DNA from: Apostichopus japonicus
Lineage: Eukaryota > Echinodermata > Holothuroidea > Aspidochirotida > Stichopodidae
Reading direction: 5' to 3'
DNA length: 64,000 nucleotides
Assembly: GCF_037975245.1 (NCBI RefSeq)
Contig: NC_092565.1
Span: forward strand, 21,070,999-21,134,998
The stretch's first letter is position 1; each line of letters opens with the position of its first letter. Positions 42,382 through 64,000 of the stretch are shown here, piece by piece. Both the position numbers and the translations under genes were made by a program. The notes below the pieces were generated by a model. The model did no database searches, was not told the origin of the DNA, and saw nothing but the letters and a program-made list of their open reading frames with translations.

Positions 42382-45300
42382 GTTGGAAGTTTAACTAGTG
42401 AGAATAAATGCCTCAGATGTTGTTCTCGTAAGTCTTGAGCAATTGGGTTACTTTGGAGAACTTATATCAACTCTGTGCCGAAGAACAGACGGTCTGGTAA
42501 CTGATCGATTCGGTTTGTGTTCTTGTGTGATATTTGCATTCAGAGTGACTAATATGTTTACTAACTGCAGCGCATTACATAAGACCAATCAATATCCAGG
42601 TCGGGCCCCTGCACCTGATTGGCTGAAAGTCGAGGAAGACCGGTATGTCATACCTATTTTTAGAATAAATGTCACGGGTTAATTGTTTTCCTGTTGCGCG
42701 AGGGTGTAACGATTTTCAAAGAGTGATTCATCTTACCTTTGTTTGCATCGTTCATTGAGCTTTAACGATTCTGCAAACAGCAACTTACCGTACCATCAGA
42801 AGAGAACGAGTGAATAAACTTCCTCCTGTAACTACCATGAGTCATTGTCAGAGCTTTCCGCAAACATGACTGCTAGTCAATCGACCTTTCCTCTCATATA
42901 TTTAAAAAAAATAAAGAAAATTATAAAGAAAATATAAATAGCAAGTACTTGGCAACGCGTGTATGGTTCGATTTGACTGAAGCCTATAGTTTCAAGTGAC
43001 CTAAAGATTCAAATTTTCTGACCAGGGGCAAGGGGTCATGGATTGTCTCCTATACAAATGTAATGTCTATCGGTTACGGGAAACATGGGGAGGGGGGGAA
43101 CAGTGTCTCAGGGATGGTAATTGGGCCATGACAAAGCCCCGGTCTCTCGTATACATGGCAACAACGGTTATATACGTAAACCGCGTAAATAAATTCTACA
43201 CAATTTCAATCAAAACCATTAAAAAGCAATAATTTTGGGAGTTCATGGCTGGAATCAAGAATGAAAAATTCAACACTATCAGCTCCTCGTCCCCTACATT
43301 CACCTATAATGGTGCACGGACAACACAATCAGGCTTTACAGGCGTTTACTACTATACAGGCAACAGTTTGGCAAGGAGACCAGCCAAACTTATTCTTTTA
43401 CCAGAAAGTTTCCAATTAGATTTACGATGCCAGCGTCACCAACGGAAATGAATTAGAAATGAAAATAAAAACGAAAATGATGAAAAGTAGGCAAATCAGT
43501 GATGACGTTGCAACTCTCATCCTCAAATTTGCGGAATAAGTTATCGTTAAGATGTGTCCACTCCGGAGCTGAGGCACAGTGATCGCCATACACCTACCTA
43601 CCCAGTTTTGGAGTTCAGTATATTAAATAGTCTTATAGGACAATATTAACCTCATGAATTTGACTCATTACGTTAATTATTATGTTATGTTCATTAAAAG
43701 TCATTATTTCCAACAAAGGTATAGGTATACACAACCCTCATTGTGACGATTTGGCGTGTACATATGACATTCGACCTTTGACCTTAGAGCCTGCGAATAT
43801 TATCACTAACAGCCAGCTGGCTTCAAATAGCACATGTTCGTCAAACACTGACCATATCAAAATCCCTCATCAGGTCAGCCTTTAAGAGAAGTTTGTGGCA
43901 TACTGCAAAACAAATGTTAGCAAAGTTTACCAACGACCTCCAATGACCACTTGACCTTTGACATTTTATAATAATTAATATGATCTAAGAGAATGTCGCA
44001 ACACAATTTAATCACAAATTTGGCAAACGTATACATTATTGATATAGGAGCCTAGTCGCATCATATTTCCTTGAAACGGATTTGGCCAAGTCTCACATTT
44101 GACCTCCATTTACCACGTGACCATTAGCATGTGACTGATTTCTACAACCAATTCGAAGTTATCTTTACGAAACTTTACAGACATTTTGCTCAGCGGGTAT
44201 ACATGAACGTGAATTATGAGGGCAAGTCATGGAGTCATGAACAATAATTGATTAAGCGACTCGTTTGAAATTCACAGCCTTCATTCATGAACTCCGCACA
44301 GTGGACAGTACATCATTTGTCATTTTACTCCTGAAGCTTTGACCTCAGTTAATATCGTTACTATGTATTTTGATAATACCGTGAAGAGCTGCATCTGCAA
44401 TCAATATTTTGTCCCGGCGACTGATTCACAGTACAAAAATAAAATAAAAAACCGCAGCTTTCGCTTCATTCGACCGTTGACTTCTGACCTTTCATCAGTA
44501 GCGTACGCAAAGCGATTTGGTGGACAGGGGATTCCCCACCTCCAATCGTCAGTCGGGGGGGGGGGAGGTAGGGATGGTTCAGTCTAGGGATTTTTTAATT
44601 CAGCCGGGAAATAATTGGACCACTACTGCAGTCCCCCCACCCCCACCCCACTCCCTTTTATCAACCTCACACAAAGTATATATTAGCAAAGCATTGCGTT
44701 AAAGGCTACTTATGTAGTCCTAATTTAAAATCTTAATATGTCTCAGAATACACCATTTGACGTATAAAAAAAAATTGGGTTTGATCCCCCTCCCCCACCC
44801 CGGCCGCGGCCTGACCGCCAATATAGGAGTTGGATATTCAATGACCCGGGCCCAGTACATCCGCCTCCTTTTACAAAATCATTCTTTCGCCCCTCCCCTT
44901 CCATTCATGTTCAGCCCATATGTTAATCAATCGCGCATTTTCAACCCCCACCCGTCACAACTTTGAAATCTTGTGCACGCCACTGCCTATCATTGAAGGA
45001 AGGTATAGCTCTTTATCACGGGACACCTGACCTACCTTTAGTTTCTACCAGAGCCACATGGCTCTGGTTCCATACCAAATTTACACGATATCGATGAAGT
45101 TACCATCGAAACTGTTAAATTAAGATCTTGACAAATCATGTTTTTACCTCCATGGACAAATATAGGTACATTTTATGACCCAAATATGTACAATCTTTGT
45201 AGACATACACAATTTTTACGATATTCAAAAATAAATAGAAAATGAAAAGGTTGGAGGAGCGGGGCATTGATCCCCGTACCTCTCGCATGCTAAGCGAGCG

Positions 45301-46128
45301 CTCTACCATTTGAGCTACACCCCCGTGATGATAAATTTTGTGTCGTAATAAATATATAATGCAAAGGATACAGGTTTCAGCGGCGAGCTCATATATAAGA
45401 TAGGTAAAAATTAATCTTGTGGGAATATTAGCACACTTTCATGATTGTTGCGTTCATTAATTCCAAAAATTTATGTTTGATTTCGATTAAAATAATTTAT
45501 TAAGCATCATGTGTTTAACATTTTATGTGTTTGATTTGGCATACTGAAATTGGTGGATTTATACTTTCCCATCAAATTTGGATATCACCGAAAAAGCGCG
45601 CCATTTCTCTAGCTGATTTTATGTACAGGTTATGTACGGGACGGATGCTTATTGAGTTGTTGTTGTACTATTTGTGTAGGAAAGCTAGCGTCTTTGTACC
45701 CTATAGTGTTAATCGACTTGAGCTTGTGTGTACTATCCCGCTGGCCTAAGCATTTTCGGCGCTTGGCCAGTATTAACATTGTCCTCCTCAGTTTGTTCCT
45801 AGCCTAACTTTAGGTCTGTGGAACCTGGTGGATGGAAAGATTATTTTCAATAGTCATATATAGAGGCCTGACTGAGGCCGAAATGTATTGAATGTCAGAG
45901 TGGAATAATAGATAGTTAAGGCTGCAAATTGCGCTTTGTCTAAATTACGAATGTACGATATGCTTCTCTGCCGCAGCTGACATTAATTACTAATAGTGTA
46001 ACGTGTAGGCTGAGTGATAGCATAGCCGTTAGGCTAATTCTAGTGTCAGGTTAACTCGAACGAATTTTCAGTAACCGTTTCTTCTACCAGGCTTTACCAA
46101 GGACAAACATAATCGGAAAATTGGAAAT
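42382..46128. other. Divergent intergenic region between the RING gene and SMC3
   Basis: It must hold both promoters. The tRNA-Ala gene is at 45252-45324. About 43740-44350 has scattered TGACCTTTGACC-like words. A perfect 9-bp stem with a 4-nt loop (ACCAGAGCC-ACAT-GGCTCTGGT) lies at 45047-45068. Poly-G and poly-C runs occur near 44556 and 44635. No protein family is recognised. Confidence 0.6.
45252..45324 (-). tRNA. tRNA-Ala (anticodon AGC)
   Basis: The 73-nt minus-strand cloverleaf has acceptor GGGGGTG pairing with CTCCTCC, including the G3-U70 pair that identifies alanine tRNA and one U-U mismatch at 6-67. The D arm contains TAGCTCAAATGGTAGAGC. The anticodon arm is CTCGC-TTAGCAT-GCGAG. 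The T arm is CGGGG-ATCAATG-CCCCG, where A54 is usual in eukaryotic tRNA-Ala. The discriminator is A, there is no intron, and a TTTT terminator follows within 8 nt (plus-strand AAAA at 45245-45248). Confidence 0.95.

Positions 46129-64000
<17,872 letters not shown>

Noticed and set aside
43740-44350. A fourth array of the AGGTCA repeat
   Set aside because: It has scattered TGACCTTTGACC-like words but lacks the GTAAACACGATATCTC landmark and a regular 145-bp period.

Overview
This is a 64 kb piece of an animal nuclear genome: AT-rich, intron-rich, with GT-AG splice sites throughout. I infer an invertebrate deuterostome, most likely an echinoderm and perhaps a sea cucumber. The grounds are the gene complement, short introns full of tandem repeats and small DNA transposons, the frequent TAGGCCTA-type words, and tRNA-derived SINEs. 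The species itself cannot be read from the sequence.

Layout. (1) 1-2398, + strand: the last exons of a CNNM (cyclin M) family Mg2+ transport protein. (2) 11300-21181, - strand: DCAF10 (WDR32), a WD40 substrate receptor of CUL4-DDB1 ubiquitin ligases. Six exons were joined with consistent phases; the 10-codon first exon is tentative. (3) 21341-31608, + strand: PSMD4 (Rpn10/S5a), the proteasomal ubiquitin receptor, 11 exons, 419 residues, with three ubiquitin-interacting motifs. PSMD4 and DCAF10 are head to head, with about 160 bp between their start codons and a mirrored pair of CCAAT boxes between them. (4) 34416-42381, - strand: a complete 7-exon gene for a 598-residue RING E3 ligase that I cannot name. 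It has an N-myristoylation signal, two copies of a VTS-LES-FR-QLE motif, a coiled coil and a C-terminal RING. From memory this layout closely resembles a plant RING family. (5) 45252-45324, - strand: tRNA-Ala(AGC). (6) 46129-64000, + strand: SMC3, the cohesin ATPase. Its first 21 coding exons (819 codons) join without a phase break, and the rest lies beyond the window.

Three of the five protein genes concern ubiquitin: a CUL4 receptor, a proteasome ubiquitin receptor and a RING ligase. I treat this as coincidence except for the shared DCAF10/PSMD4 promoter.

Mobile and repeated DNA: three dispersed arrays of one ~145-bp repeat packed with AGGTCA half-sites; a hAT-like element (8-bp target duplication) and a second inverted-repeat element (9-bp duplication) 24 bp apart in SMC3 intron 1; two tRNA-derived SINEs; a 5'-truncated LINE with its target duplication; a decayed RT fossil; three other inverted-repeat elements; and minisatellites that abut exons. 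Most notable of these are a 39-bp hairpin-forming array in the 3' UTR of the RING gene and a 65-bp tandem repeat that copies the SMC3 exon 12 splice donor four times.

The intervals 2399-11299, 31609-34415 and 42382-46128 hold no protein gene I can recognise.
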